A stretch of 28,309 nt of DNA, from the NCBI GenBank assembly GCA_949746285.1, contig CATJZH010000061.1, positions 1 through 28,309 of the forward strand. The letters run 5' to 3'. The notes beneath the pieces are model-generated. The model had not been told where the DNA came from, ran no database searches, and worked only from the letters and a program-made list of their open reading frames with translations. Source of the stretch: an uncultured Clostridia bacterium (GTDB lineage: Bacteria > Bacillota > Clostridia > TANB77 > CAG-508). This document shows positions 8,687 to 15,943 of this stretch, piece after piece. Each line of letters begins with the position of its first letter. Positions within the stretch are counted from its first letter, which is position 1. The position numbers were made by a program, and so were the translations under genes.

Positions 8687-8716
8687 ATTATATCCATACT
8701 TTTCAAGTTTTATCAA
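8687..8716 (-). promoter_or_regulatory. Promoter of the diaminopentanoate dehydrogenase-type gene
   Basis: Minus strand TTGATA (8711-8716), 18-base spacer, TATAAT (8687-8692), about 20 bases before the ribosome-binding site. Confidence 0.65.
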
Positions 8717-8739
8717 TATTTTTATTTATTTATATAAAA

Positions 8740-8766
8740 AAACATCAGTATTTTTTACTGATGTTT
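8740..8766 (-). terminator. Terminator of the predicted antisense RNA
   Basis: AAACATCAGTA, loop TTTTT, TACTGATGTTT: an 11-bp perfect stem. Read on the minus strand it is followed by a run of seven T; on plus the T-run is poor. It therefore serves a leftward transcript and also insulates the dehydrogenase promoter at 8687-8716. Confidence 0.75.
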
Positions 8767-8769
8767 CTC

Positions 8770-8798
8770 TTGAATTATAATAAAATACGATATATAAT
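8770..8798 (+). promoter_or_regulatory. Promoter of the small hydrophobic peptide gene
   Basis: TTGAAT (8770-8775), 17-base spacer, TATAAT (8793-8798). Start expected near 8805, giving a leader of about 46 bases. CCTCC at 8799-8803 is complementary to the GGAGG ribosome-binding site and could mask it if transcription starts slightly earlier. Confidence 0.6.
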
Positions 8799-8850
8799 CC
8801 TCCCATCCTTTTCTAATAAGGAAATCTTAGTAGAGAGGAGGCAAGTACAT

Positions 8851-8937
8851 ATGATAAAAATCATACTTAAGTTAGCTATTTTACTATTGCAAGCAGTTCT
8901 TTTTATAGTTGATATTATAGAAGAATTGAGTAAATAG
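8851..8937 (+). CDS. 28-residue hydrophobic peptide, type I toxin candidate
   Basis: The ATG is preceded by AGGAGG with 9-base spacing, one of the best ribosome-binding sites in the window. The peptide begins MIKIILKLAILLLQA, continues as one hydrophobic helix to about residue 22, and ends EELSK: a single membrane-spanning segment with a short charged tail. A strong hairpin terminator follows the stop by 5 bases, so the whole mRNA is only about 170 nt. The locus is covered by a convergent antisense RNA from a consensus promoter. Size, hydrophobicity and antisense layout match type I toxins that damage the membrane. I do not recognise the peptide as a named family. A small regulatory membrane peptide is the alternative. 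Confidence 0.62.
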   Translation: MIKIILKLAILLLQAVLFIVDIIEELSK

Positions 8938-8942
8938 CAAGC

Positions 8943-8972
8943 ACCCCATAGTTGCAAGACTATGGGGTTTTT
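8943..8972 (+). terminator. Terminator of the small-peptide mRNA
   Basis: ACCCCATAG (8943-8951) pairs perfectly with CTATGGGGT (8960-8968), 8-base loop, then TTTT. It is GC-rich and strong for plus-strand transcripts. No T-run follows on the minus strand, so the antisense RNA can pass. Confidence 0.85.
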
Positions 8973-9008
8973 ATATGATATAATCATACTTTAACTTAAG
9001 TTAATTAA

Positions 9009-9037
9009 ATTATAACCCATATTTTCTTATATGTCAA
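9009..9037 (-). promoter_or_regulatory. Full-consensus promoter driving the antisense RNA
   Basis: Minus strand TTGACA (9032-9037), 17-base spacer, TATAAT (9009-9014). No coding gene starts downstream of it before the hairpin at 8740-8766, so its product should be a non-coding RNA across the small-peptide gene. It lies about 35 bases past the Lon-family stop codon. Confidence 0.75.
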
Positions 9038-9069
9038 TTTTAACTTAAATATTCCAAATATATTAATTT

Positions 9070-11469
9070 TTATTTTACTGCTTTTTCTGCATTTGCAAAT
9101 TTTATTAATTTTTCCTGTGCTAAATAATTTATGGTTCCAAGAGGGAACTTACCGTTTTTATCTTTTTTACCTGCTGGAACACCTGTTAAAATCTCAATTC
9201 CTTCATCAATTGTAGAAATAGCATAAATATGGAATTTAGACTTTTTAACAGCATCTATAATTTCATCACTTAAATGCAAATTTCTAACATTTTGTTTAGG
9301 AATTATAACACCTTGCTCTCCATTAAATCCTTTTAACTTGCAAATTTGATAAAATCCTTCTATCTTCTCATTAACTCCGCCTATTGGTTGTATATAGCCT
9401 TTTTGATTTACAGAACCTGTTACAGCTATTGATTGATTTATAGGCATTTCTGATAAACTAGATAATATTGCATAAGCTTCTGTACTTGACGCACTATCAC
9501 CATCGACTCCACCATATAATTGTTCAAAACATAAATTAGCTGTTAAAGATAGTGGTATTTCTTGTGCAAATTGCTGTCCTAAATAACCATTTAATATATA
9601 AACACCTTTTGAATGAGAAGAACCTGACATTTCTACTTCTCTTTCAATATTTACAATTCCTTCTTTTCCCATAAATGTGCTTGCTGTAATTCTTGCTGGT
9701 TTTCCAAAAGAATAATCTCCAATTTTAATTACTGTTAAACCATTTATTTGTCCTACTTCAAATCCTTCTGTATCTATAAGTAAAGCATCTTCTTTTATCA
9801 TCTGTAAATATCTAGTATCATACTTTTTAATTCTATCAATTCTTTCATCTAATGCTTTTTGTATATATTCTTTTGTTATTAATTTTTGCTTGTCTTTTTT
9901 AGCCCAACTAGAAGCTTCTCCTACTACTTCTCCTATTTCACTAAATTGTGTAGATAATTTTTCTTTATCTCCTGACATTTTAGATGTAATTTCTACTACT
10001 TTAGCCATTGCTTCTTTATCTAAATCTAATAAATTTTCTTGTGTACAAAAACTTCTAACAAAATTACTTAATCTTTCTATATTTTCTGTAGTTTTTGGAG
10101 CATCTTCTTCAAATTCTACTTTTATTTTAAATAATTTTCTAAAATCATCATCCATAGATAAAAGAGTATGATATATATTAGAGTTTCCTATTAATAAAAC
10201 TTTTAAATTAAGTGGTATTGATTCTGGTTTTAAAGAAACAAGCAGCATTCCACTTCTTTGTTCTGTCATATTCTCTATAGATAATTCTTTTATTTTTAGA
10301 GCTTTTTTCAAAGCTTCATAACAAGCTCCATTTGCCAAAATATCTTTTGCTTGAAAAATTATATATCCACCATTTGCTTGATGAAGTAATCCTGGTTTTA
10401 TCATCATATAATCAGTTTTTAATGCACCAAATTGATTTTCATATTCTAGTCCACCAAAAATATTATAATATGAATAATTTGTATCCATAATAACTGGTGC
10501 ACCTTCTAATTTGCTATTATCTATAAATAAATTTACTCTATAATTAAGCCATGGCTCTTTTTCTACTCGTTGTTGTTGAATTGGTTGATTTGGCTGAGTT
10601 TTTTGCTCTGTGTCTGTCGCTAAAAAATAATTAATATTTTTTAATATATCTTTTTTGATATTATCTAAATATGTGCCAATCTTTTTATTTCTTTTATAAT
10701 TTGCTTTTATTGAATTTATATGAACATTTATAGTCATTAAAGCAATGTTAGACTGCCATTCATCTATTTTCTTTTCAGCATCTTTTTCAATAGATTTTAT
10801 TTCTGCCAAAGCTTGAAAGATTTGTTCTTGAACTAAACTAGAACGTTCTTCAAATTCTTTTTTTATACTTTCATCTAATTCTTCAAACTCTTCTTCTGCT
10901 AATGTTCTACCATCCAATACAGGCATCATGTATACTCCATTTTCTGTTGATTTTACCTGAAAGCCTTGTATCATTGTTTTTTGATTTAATTTATTTAAAA
11001 GATTTTCTCTTTTTTCATCATACTCTTGTTTTATTATTTGTTTTTCTTTTTCAAAATCATCATTATTGAAAGTTTTCTTTATATCTCTTCTTACATCTTT
11101 TACAAAACCTTCCATTGTTGACTTGAATACTTTTCCTTGTCCAGCTGGAAAAGAAACAGCTACTGGTTCATTTGGATTTTCAAAATTATATATATATACC
11201 CAGTCATTTGGAACTTTTCCTTTTTCAGCCTTTTTTTCTAAGAACTTTTTTGTATACATTGTTTTTCCTACACCAGATGGTCCTTCTAAGTATAGGTTAT
11301 AACCTTTTATGTCTATATCTGTTCCAAATTCTAATGCTTTTATTCCTCTTTCTTGTCCATATATTAAATCACTTGTATCTACAAGCTCTTTTGTTGTTTC
11401 AAATTTGAACAAATTAGGATTACATATATCTTTTAAATCTTTAGGTGTTAATTCATTCTTCTTTCTCAT
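9070..11469 (-). CDS. Lon-family (S16) ATP-dependent protease, AAA_32 type
   Basis: 799-residue cytosolic protease of the LonB/YcbZ-like group: an AAA+ domain followed by a Lon proteolytic domain, without the N-terminal substrate domain of classical Lon. Walker A is GPSGVGKT (residues 63-70). A Lys/Glu-rich helical insertion follows (about 140-270), then ANGGYIIFQAKDIL in the AAA core. The catalytic dyad is S659 (in VDGDSASST) and K702 (in IGGVNEKIEGF), spaced 43 residues apart, the same spacing as the dyad of E. coli Lon. I chose the ATG at 11469, which has GGAGG 9 bases upstream; a start six codons earlier lacks one. It sits alone between rimI and the toxin-like locus. Targets unknown; the family takes part in protein quality control and competence or stress regulation. 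Confidence 0.9.
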   Translation of the reverse strand: MRKKNELTPKDLKDICNPNLFKFETTKELVDTSDLIYGQERGIKALEFGTDIDIKGYNLYLEGPSGVGKTMYTKKFLEKKAEKGKVPNDWVYIYNFENPNEPVAVSFPAGQGKVFKSTMEGFVKDVRRDIKKTFNNDDFEKEKQIIKQEYDEKRENLLNKLNQKTMIQGFQVKSTENGVYMMPVLDGRTLAEEEFEELDESIKKEFEERSSLVQEQIFQALAEIKSIEKDAEKKIDEWQSNIALMTINVHINSIKANYKRNKKIGTYLDNIKKDILKNINYFLATDTEQKTQPNQPIQQQRVEKEPWLNYRVNLFIDNSKLEGAPVIMDTNYSYYNIFGGLEYENQFGALKTDYMMIKPGLLHQANGGYIIFQAKDILANGACYEALKKALKIKELSIENMTEQRSGMLLVSLKPESIPLNLKVLLIGNSNIYHTLLSMDDDFRKLFKIKVEFEEDAPKTTENIERLSNFVRSFCTQENLLDLDKEAMAKVVEITSKMSGDKEKLSTQFSEIGEVVGEASSWAKKDKQKLITKEYIQKALDERIDRIKKYDTRYLQMIKEDALLIDTEGFEVGQINGLTVIKIGDYSFGKPARITASTFMGKEGIVNIEREVEMSGSSHSKGVYILNGYLGQQFAQEIPLSLTANLCFEQLYGGVDGDSASSTEAYAILSSLSEMPINQSIAVTGSVNQKGYIQPIGGVNEKIEGFYQICKLKGFNGEQGVIIPKQNVRNLHLSDEIIDAVKKSKFHIYAISTIDEGIEILTGVPAGKKDKNGKFPLGTINYLAQEKLIKFANAEKAVK

Positions 11470-11504
11470 TAGTATTTTCCTCCGCATAAAACTTCAATTA
11501 TTCT

Positions 11505-11560
11505 AAAATGATTTTATATCAAACAAAAAAATAATGCAATTATTATTTTCAAAAATTTAC
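11505..11560 (-). promoter_or_regulatory. Weak rimI terminator hairpin overlapping the Lon-family promoter region
   Basis: AAATAAT (11529-11535), 6-base loop, ATTATTT (11542-11548), followed on minus by TTTTTTGTTT: a weak terminator for the tsaB-rimI transcript. Beyond it, TTGCAT-17-TAAAAT reads as a modest promoter for the protease gene. Both calls are tentative because the region is nearly all A/T. Confidence 0.4.
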
Positions 11561-11566
11561 ATTATG

Positions 11567-12004
11567 TTACATTATTTTTCTTGTCATAATAATTGCATCA
11601 TCTGTTCCATTATAATATTTTTTTCTTAAAGCAACTTTTTCAAAATTAAACTTTTTATATAAATTTATAGCTATTTCATTTTTCTCATTTACTTCTAGAC
11701 TTATGAATTCTTTTTTAGTTTCTCTTGACATTTCTATTATTTTCTCTAAAAGTAATTTTCCTATACCTTTTTTTCTTTCTGATTTTTTAGTAACTATATT
11801 TGTAATTTCTATATCATCTGGCAAAACTATTATTCCAGCAAAGCCAACAATATTATCGTTTTCTTTTGCAACAATATATTTTGACATTTCATTTTCTAAT
11901 TCACTTTTTAATATAGTATGTGTCCAAAAATCATCAAAATCTTTTTGAAGATTATCTTTTATTTTTTCATAATCTTCTAATGTCATATTTTCAATTTTTA
12001 TCAT
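11567..12004 (-). CDS. rimI: Ribosomal-protein alanine N-acetyltransferase-like GNAT protein
   Basis: 145-residue GNAT acetyltransferase. The acetyl-CoA-binding motif is RKKGIGKLLLEKIIEM (R/Q-x-x-G-x-G form, about residues 76-92), preceded by the strand DIEITNIVTKK and followed by EVNEKNEIAINLYKKFNFE, the pattern typical of RimI. RimI acetylates the N-terminus of ribosomal protein S18. The gene sits 9 bases downstream of tsaB, the usual tsaE-tsaB-rimI order of Firmicutes; tsaD, often the next gene, is absent from the window. Other GNAT substrates cannot be excluded. Confidence 0.85.
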   Translation of the reverse strand: MIKIENMTLEDYEKIKDNLQKDFDDFWTHTILKSELENEMSKYIVAKENDNIVGFAGIIVLPDDIEITNIVTKKSERKKGIGKLLLEKIIEMSRETKKEFISLEVNEKNEIAINLYKKFNFEKVALRKKYYNGTDDAIIMTRKIM

Positions 12005-12013
12005 ATAATTCCT

Positions 12014-12682
12014 CTAATTCTTTTTTAATCTTTCTGCTTGTGACTTTCTTAAATATATCGGCATGATTGTGTCTGCTGTTTCTAAATTATTTTCTAAATA
12101 TTTTTTATATCCGATTTTTCCAACATTTACAGCTGATTGATTATTATCTTCAGTAAATTTACAATTTGATATATTTTTTTTAAGTAAATCTTTATGCAAA
12201 ACTGCTCCATTTCCTACACAAATAACGTCGTCATATTTTTTTATATTGTCTATTACTACATTTATATCATCAGCTAAATAGTCTTCTTTTTTATTATAAT
12301 TTTTATCAAAAATTCCACAATAAACTTGATTATTTCTTGCATCTATTAAAGAAACTATTGTCTGTGCATCTGTAACATTTTTTGCTAGAGTTTCTAATGA
12401 AGTTACTGAGGCTACTTTTACATTTAAAACTTCAGCTATTGGTTTTATTGAAGATACACCTATTCTTATTCCTGTAAATGAACCTGGTCCAACTGAACAT
12501 GCAAGCATATTTATTTGTGCCATATCTAAAGAATTTCTTTTTAATAATTCATCTACTAATGGCATTAAATTTTCAGAATGCGTTTTTCCATCATTTAATT
12601 CATTTTTATCTATTATTTTCTCATCTTCTAATATTGCTACTGAACATATTGAGCTTGATGTATCTATTGCTAATATTTTCAT
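12014..12682 (-). CDS. tsaB: tRNA t6A synthesis protein TsaB (YeaZ)
   Basis: 222-residue ASKHA-fold protein beginning MKILAIDTSSSICSVAI, with ACSVGPGSFTGIRIG (about residues 62-76), the hallmark of TsaB. It is the scaffold that binds TsaD and TsaE in the complex making N6-threonylcarbamoyladenosine at position 37 of ANN-decoding tRNAs. The start ATG follows GGAGAAG. It forms a pair with rimI and has its own promoter (12703-12731), needed because the unrelated plus-strand gene at 12858-13436 now separates it from tsaE. Confidence 0.93.
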   Translation of the reverse strand: MKILAIDTSSSICSVAILEDEKIIDKNELNDGKTHSENLMPLVDELLKRNSLDMAQINMLACSVGPGSFTGIRIGVSSIKPIAEVLNVKVASVTSLETLAKNVTDAQTIVSLIDARNNQVYCGIFDKNYNKKEDYLADDINVVIDNIKKYDDVICVGNGAVLHKDLLKKNISNCKFTEDNNQSAVNVGKIGYKKYLENNLETADTIMPIYLRKSQAERLKKN

Positions 12683-12702
12683 CTTACTTCTCCTTTTTCT
12701 TT

Positions 12703-12731
12703 ATTTTACAATAATCTACATTTTTTGTAAA
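12703..12731 (-). promoter_or_regulatory. Promoter of tsaB-rimI
   Basis: Minus strand TTTACA (12726-12731), 17-base spacer, TAAAAT (12703-12708). The expected start near 12696 leaves a very short leader ending at the ribosome-binding site. Confidence 0.6.
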
Positions 12732-12757
12732 CATATAATATATTAAATATGTAATAT

Positions 12758-12814
12758 TTGACTTGTTTTTGATTTTATGTTAACATATATGTTATTAATA
12801 GTACAATATTGTAC
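12758..12814 (+). promoter_or_regulatory. Promoter with two perfect palindromes before the orphan gene
   Basis: TTGACT (12758-12763), 17-base spacer, TAACAT (12781-12786) forms a plausible promoter. It overlaps the perfect 12-bp palindrome AACATATATGTT (12782-12793) and is followed by the perfect 14-bp palindrome GTACAATATTGTAC (12801-12814). Two palindromes at the -10 and start region suggest repressor control; no regulator gene adjoins. Confidence 0.5.
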
Positions 12815-12857
12815 AAATTTCATTCAATATCAATATATCAATAAGGAGGATGTCTAT

Positions 12858-13436
12858 ATGAATGAAACTTTAGAATTAAAAGACTGCTTTCGGATTTTTA
12901 ATGGAAAAGAAAGCGAGCGAGATATTGATCTTGTAGAAAAAGTTGATATGCCGACTTGTGATGACATTGACATACTAAATCGGCTGCCTATGTCTGATTC
13001 CTGCATAATGTTTAAGGTACAAAACATACTCATGAATACGTTTTTAAACAAGTATTTTGGTATTGAGAACATTCAAAAATTTATGTGCCTTTACTGCAAA
13101 TTGCAAAACGGTTTCGAGCTTGCTCAGCCAACACCAGAATTGATTTATTGTTTTTGGGGTAATGAAAAAAATCCTGAAACTTTAAAGGATTTACTGGCAT
13201 GGTATCAGCCCAGCGTTGGAGTTATGGCAGATGGAGTAACTACTTTTGCCAATTTACATACTGATGCAATTTACAAATTGTCCATTATTCGCGCTGATTT
13301 CGATTTAGCAGACTTCAACTATCCATTTTTAGGAGTGCATCACAAAACGGAAAATTTCCACTTTTTTCTCAAGTCATCACCACAAATGGATATTACCATT
13401 GTATACAACGATTTGAGAAACACAAATGGAGCCTAA
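12858..13436 (+). CDS. Hypothetical protein inserted in the tsa cluster
   Basis: 192-residue soluble protein with no signal peptide or membrane segment; I do not recognise the family. It is acidic at the N-terminus (DIDLVEKVDMPTCDDIDILN) and rich in aromatic residues later (FHFFLK, YCFWGN, LLAWYQP), looking like a compact globular domain. The ATG follows AAGGAGG with good spacing; the upstream extension in the same frame has no such site. Its base composition stands out: 26 of 60 bases are G/C at 13201-13260 against 17 of 60 at 13681-13740 in tsaE. It has its own promoter and a terminator that begins before its stop codon, so it is a self-contained cassette placed between tsaE and tsaB on the opposite strand. 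This suggests horizontal gain. Function unknown. Confidence 0.8.
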   Translation: MNETLELKDCFRIFNGKESERDIDLVEKVDMPTCDDIDILNRLPMSDSCIMFKVQNILMNTFLNKYFGIENIQKFMCLYCKLQNGFELAQPTPELIYCFWGNEKNPETLKDLLAWYQPSVGVMADGVTTFANLHTDAIYKLSIIRADFDLADFNYPFLGVHHKTENFHFFLKSSPQMDITIVYNDLRNTNGA

Positions 13437-13454
13437 TGGCTCCATTTGTGTTTT
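13420..13454 (+). terminator. Strong terminator overlapping the orphan gene stop
   Basis: ACACAAATGGAGCC (13420-13433), loop TAAT, GGCTCCATTTGTGT (13438-13451), then TTT: a 14-bp perfect stem with the stop codon TAA in the loop. The tail also abuts the stop codon of tsaE, which converges from the other side. On the minus strand the T-run is short, so it is stronger for plus. Confidence 0.88.
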
Positions 13455-13887
13455 ATATATTTGTTTCTCCAAAATATTCAATACTTATATTTCTTTTGTT
13501 TTCATAATCAAGATTTCTAGAAAACGTAATTTTCATATATTTTTCTGGTAAAATATCTTCTATCATTTCTCCCCATTCAATTATACAAGCACCTTTTTCA
13601 AAGTACTCTTCACCACCTATTGCTCCAAACTCATCAATATCATTTAATCTATAAACATCAAAATGATATATGTTTAATTTTTCTGTATGATATTCATTTA
13701 CAATAGTAAATGTTGGGCTTGATATTTCATCTTCTAATCCAAAATATGTTAATATTCCTTCTGTAAATTTAGTTTTCCCTGAACCTAAATCTCCTGATAG
13801 AATAATTATATCTCCTTTTTTTAGTTTTGAAGCTATTTTTTTTCCTAATTCTATTGTTTCTCTTTCTGAATTTGACACTATATTCAC
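13453..13887 (-). CDS. tsaE: tRNA t6A synthesis ATPase TsaE
   Basis: 144-residue P-loop ATPase. Walker A is GDLGSGKT (residues 32-39); SSPTFTIVNEY, the HFDVYRL segment and IIEWGE are all characteristic of TsaE (YjeE/YdiB). It hydrolyses ATP to recycle the TsaBD complex in t6A synthesis. The start is a GTG at 13887 after GAGGTG; the nearby ATG leads straight to a stop. It lies 21 bases after the Nudix gene and is probably cotranscribed with it. It is cut off from tsaB by the gene on the opposite strand. Confidence 0.93.
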   Translation of the reverse strand: MNIVSNSERETIELGKKIASKLKKGDIIILSGDLGSGKTKFTEGILTYFGLEDEISSPTFTIVNEYHTEKLNIYHFDVYRLNDIDEFGAIGGEEYFEKGACIIEWGEMIEDILPEKYMKITFSRNLDYENKRNISIEYFGETNI

Positions 13888-13908
13888 ATCTACACCTCAA
13901 ATATTTGT

Positions 13909-14457
13909 TTATATTCTAAATAAATAATTTGATAATTCATCATAAACTTCTTTTCTATCTACAAATATACTTTTCTCTCTCATTTGATTAAATTCACTAA
14001 CACTAACAAATTTTATTGCCTGAACTTCACTTTCTTGAAAAGTAATATTCTCACTAGTAAGTCCCTTTTGTCTTAAAATAAAGAAATCATAAAATTGTCT
14101 GTCATAATGGTTTTCATTTACATATTCTTCTTTTCTAAACGAAAACATAAATCTAAAATCCTTAACTTCAACTGTATACCCTAAACTTACACTGACTTCT
14201 TCACTTATTTCTCTAGTAGCTGCTGATAATGAATCTTGACCTGCTGATAAATGTCCTGTAACAGATATATCCCACATTCCTGGATTTTTATCTTTATTAT
14301 TACTACGTTGTTGTATTAAAATCTCGTTTTTATCATTTATAATAGCAACAACTATAATTCTATGCCACAAACCTTTTTTATGGATTTCGCTTCTTGGCAA
14401 TGTTTCCCCTGTTTTTATTCCATTTTCATCTAATACGTCAATTAATTCCTCTTTCAT
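13909..14457 (-). CDS. Nudix hydrolase, isopentenyl-diphosphate isomerase-like
   Basis: 182-residue protein starting with the ELIDVLDENG strand and LWHRIIVV segment found in IDI-like Nudix proteins. The Nudix box runs over residues 68-90 (GHLSAGQDSLSAATREISEE): the metal-binding REISEE core (R82, E83, E86, E87) is intact, while the first box Glu is Gln73 and the late Gly is Ser. Proteins of this kind are annotated as Nudix hydrolases of unknown substrate; true isopentenyl isomerase activity is not implied. The ATG follows GAGGTAAG. It is the first gene of a pair with tsaE. Confidence 0.85.
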   Translation of the reverse strand: MKEELIDVLDENGIKTGETLPRSEIHKKGLWHRIIVVAIINDKNEILIQQRSNNKDKNPGMWDISVTGHLSAGQDSLSAATREISEEVSVSLGYTVEVKDFRFMFSFRKEEYVNENHYDRQFYDFFILRQKGLTSENITFQESEVQAIKFVSVSEFNQMREKSIFVDRKEVYDELSNYLFRI

Positions 14458-14493
14458 TTTCTTACCTCATAAAATAATAAAATTCTCATATAT

Positions 14494-14521
14494 ATTATAC
14501 TAAATCTTTCTCTAAATGCAA
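14494..14521 (-). promoter_or_regulatory. Promoter of the Nudix-tsaE operon
   Basis: Minus strand TATAAT (14494-14499) within AGTATAAT, with a weak TTGCAT 16 bases upstream (14516-14521). It is divergent from the promoter at 14575-14580. Confidence 0.45.
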
Positions 14522-14569
14522 GAGATTTAAAATAAAAAACATAACTATATCTAGTATTTTTTTATTTAT

Positions 14570-14580
14570 TATAGTATAAT
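14570..14580 (+). promoter_or_regulatory. Promoter -10 region of the inositol-phosphatase-family gene
   Basis: TATAGTATAAT, with TATAAT at 14575-14580 and no clear -35 box. The same string TATAGTATAAT occurs before the dehydrogenase gene at 18412-18422, suggesting a -10 context favoured in this genome. Confidence 0.5.
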
Positions 14581-14610
14581 TTTTTTAGTTTATATAAGGA
14601 GATTAGTTAA

Positions 14611-15387
14611 GTGGAAGCAAATTATTTAGAATTTGCAAAAGAAGTAGCTTATGAAGCTGGAAAAATAATGCTTAAATATTTTAAAGATGATAATGGTGCC
14701 ACTTATAAATTTGATAAAACAATTGTTACTAAAGCAGATACTGAAATAAATACATATTTAATAAAAAAAGTAAAAGAATCATATCCTACACATTCAGTTG
14801 ATGGTGAGGAAGAACAATTTGGAAAGAGTAGCTATGTTTGGGTATGTGATCCAATTGATGGAACAGCAATGTACGCAAGACACCTACCTGTTTCAGTTTT
14901 TTCTCTTGCTCTAGTTATTGATGGCGAACCTACAGTTGGAGCCATATATGACCCATTTACAGACAATTTATATTCTGCAAGAAAAAATAATGGTACTTAC
15001 AAAAATAATGAAAAAATTCATGTAAATAATTTTGAATTAGACGATATACGAAGTGTTGCACACTATGACATGTGGCCAAAATCTGATTACAATATATATG
15101 GAGCAATAAATGAACTTGGAAAAAAAACTTACTTTGTAAGTATAGGTAGCATAATAAGAGCCTGTACTTGTATTGCTAGTGGTGACTTTACTTTAGCAAT
15201 TTTTCCAGGAACAGAACATAAAAATTGCGATATAGCTGCTGCTAAAATAATTGTTGAAGAAGCTGGTGGCAAAGTTACTAACTTTTTCGGAAATAATCAA
15301 AGATACGACGAAAGTATAAAAGGAGCAATAATTAGTAATGGTGTAGTTCACCAAGAAGTAATAAATACTTTAAAAAAATATTTATAA
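14611..15387 (+). CDS. Inositol monophosphatase family protein
   Basis: 258-residue member of the Li+-sensitive, Mg2+-dependent phosphatase family. Metal-binding motifs are visible: GEEE (residues 65-68), DPIDGT (80-85) and the C-terminal CDIAAAK (D207 region), followed by the EEAGG turn. The family dephosphorylates inositol phosphates, 3'-phosphoadenosine 5'-phosphate or sugar phosphates; the substrate here is not decided by sequence. The start is a GTG at 14611 with AAGGAG 9 bases upstream. It is followed after 19 bases by a small frameshifted membrane-protein gene on the same strand. Confidence 0.88.
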   Translation: MEANYLEFAKEVAYEAGKIMLKYFKDDNGATYKFDKTIVTKADTEINTYLIKKVKESYPTHSVDGEEEQFGKSSYVWVCDPIDGTAMYARHLPVSVFSLALVIDGEPTVGAIYDPFTDNLYSARKNNGTYKNNEKIHVNNFELDDIRSVAHYDMWPKSDYNIYGAINELGKKTYFVSIGSIIRACTCIASGDFTLAIFPGTEHKNCDIAAAKIIVEEAGGKVTNFFGNNQRYDESIKGAIISNGVVHQEVINTLKKYL

Positions 15388-15406
15388 TTTATAAAAGGAG
15401 CTTATC

Positions 15407-15696
15407 ATGCCTGAAAATTTAAAAAATAATGTTGAAGAAAATGAAGAAGAAAAACAAAAAAACATATTAGAAAAATATATTCTGAAAATGCTTTAAAATA
15501 TTTGTCAATTTGTAAGGTAATATTTATATTTAGTCTTCTTACTTATGTTCTAGCACTTTTATTTAATGATAATTTTGATTTTGGATTTATTTTTGAAATA
15601 ATATCTTTTGTATCTATTTATATTTCTAAATCACATATTGAAAAAGATGATTTATACTCTGGGAAAAAATGGATAATTATAAGAAGTAAAAAATAG
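15407..15696 (+). pseudogene. Small membrane protein gene with a frameshift
   Basis: The ATG at 15407 has AAAGGAG upstream and opens a frame rich in Asn, Glu and Lys (MPENLKNNVEENEEEKQKN) that stops at 15496. From about 15475 the next frame continues smoothly as YSENALKYLSICKVIF, with two hydrophobic segments, and ends with a Lys-rich tail at 15696. The join falls at ATATAT (15475-15480), where two extra bases would explain the shift. Restored, the protein would be about 95 residues, with a charged N-terminus and two membrane helices. No known family. It may be a real mutation or a sequence error. Confidence 0.6.
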
Positions 15697-15760
15697 AGTG
15701 CATCTCCAAGCATTAGATTCTTTGTCTAACATTTGAAATTCACTTGATTTTTCACTTCTT

Positions 15761-15937
15761 TTACATTTTAATATTCTGTTCTTCATCATATAAAATGGCA
15801 TCATCTTTTGAAAGTCTATTTCTTTCTTCTTCCAAAAATTGTACTCTAGAAGATAAGTAAACAATTACAAAAGTAAGTCCTGTATGTATTATCATATAAA
15901 ATATAGTTTTTACTTTAAAATTAGTTAGAGCATTCAT
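15761..15937 (-). CDS. Small single-span membrane protein (hypothetical)
   Basis: 58 codons starting MNALTNFKVKTIFYMIIHTG, with one hydrophobic segment (about residues 11-29) followed by a Glu/Arg/Asp-rich helical tail (SRVQFLEEERNRLSKDD). AAGAGGA lies about 17 bases before the ATG, inside the end of the preceding degraded gene, so the pair looks translationally coupled. Topology resembles small stress or division-associated membrane proteins, but no family is recognised. After its stop, another frame continues without interruption toward 15652, so this gene may itself be shortened by a frameshift. Confidence 0.45.
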   Translation of the reverse strand: MNALTNFKVKTIFYMIIHTGLTFVIVYLSSRVQFLEEERNRLSKDDAILYDEEQNIKM

Positions 15938-15943
15938 GCTTCT

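Larger units (their letters stand above)
8735..9002 (-). ncRNA. Predicted antisense RNA (type I antitoxin candidate)
   Basis: Predicted from signals only. A perfect TTGACA-17-TATAAT promoter on the minus strand (9009-9037) should start RNA near 9002. The first terminator with a T-run in that direction is the hairpin AAACATCAGTA/TACTGATGTTT at 8740-8766, giving an RNA of about 265 nt. It would be antisense to the entire small-peptide mRNA on plus, including its ribosome-binding site. A stronger antisense than sense promoter is what a type I antitoxin needs. No credible reading frame with a ribosome-binding site lies on this RNA. Confidence 0.6.

Noticed and set aside
8775..8987. A 70-codon minus-strand frame across the small-peptide locus
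   Set aside because: No ribosome-binding site before its ATG, and it is antisense to a frame with an excellent one; it most likely exists only by chance on the antisense RNA.
12782..12793. AACATATATGTT as a LexA (SOS) box
   Set aside because: The Firmicutes LexA site needs GAAC-N4-GTTC spacing; this palindrome lacks the outer G/C and has different spacing.
15652..15864. 70-codon minus-strand frame
   Set aside because: No ribosome-binding site, overlaps both the plus-strand gene and the better 58-codon frame; it may be a downstream remnant of a frameshifted gene but is not called separately.
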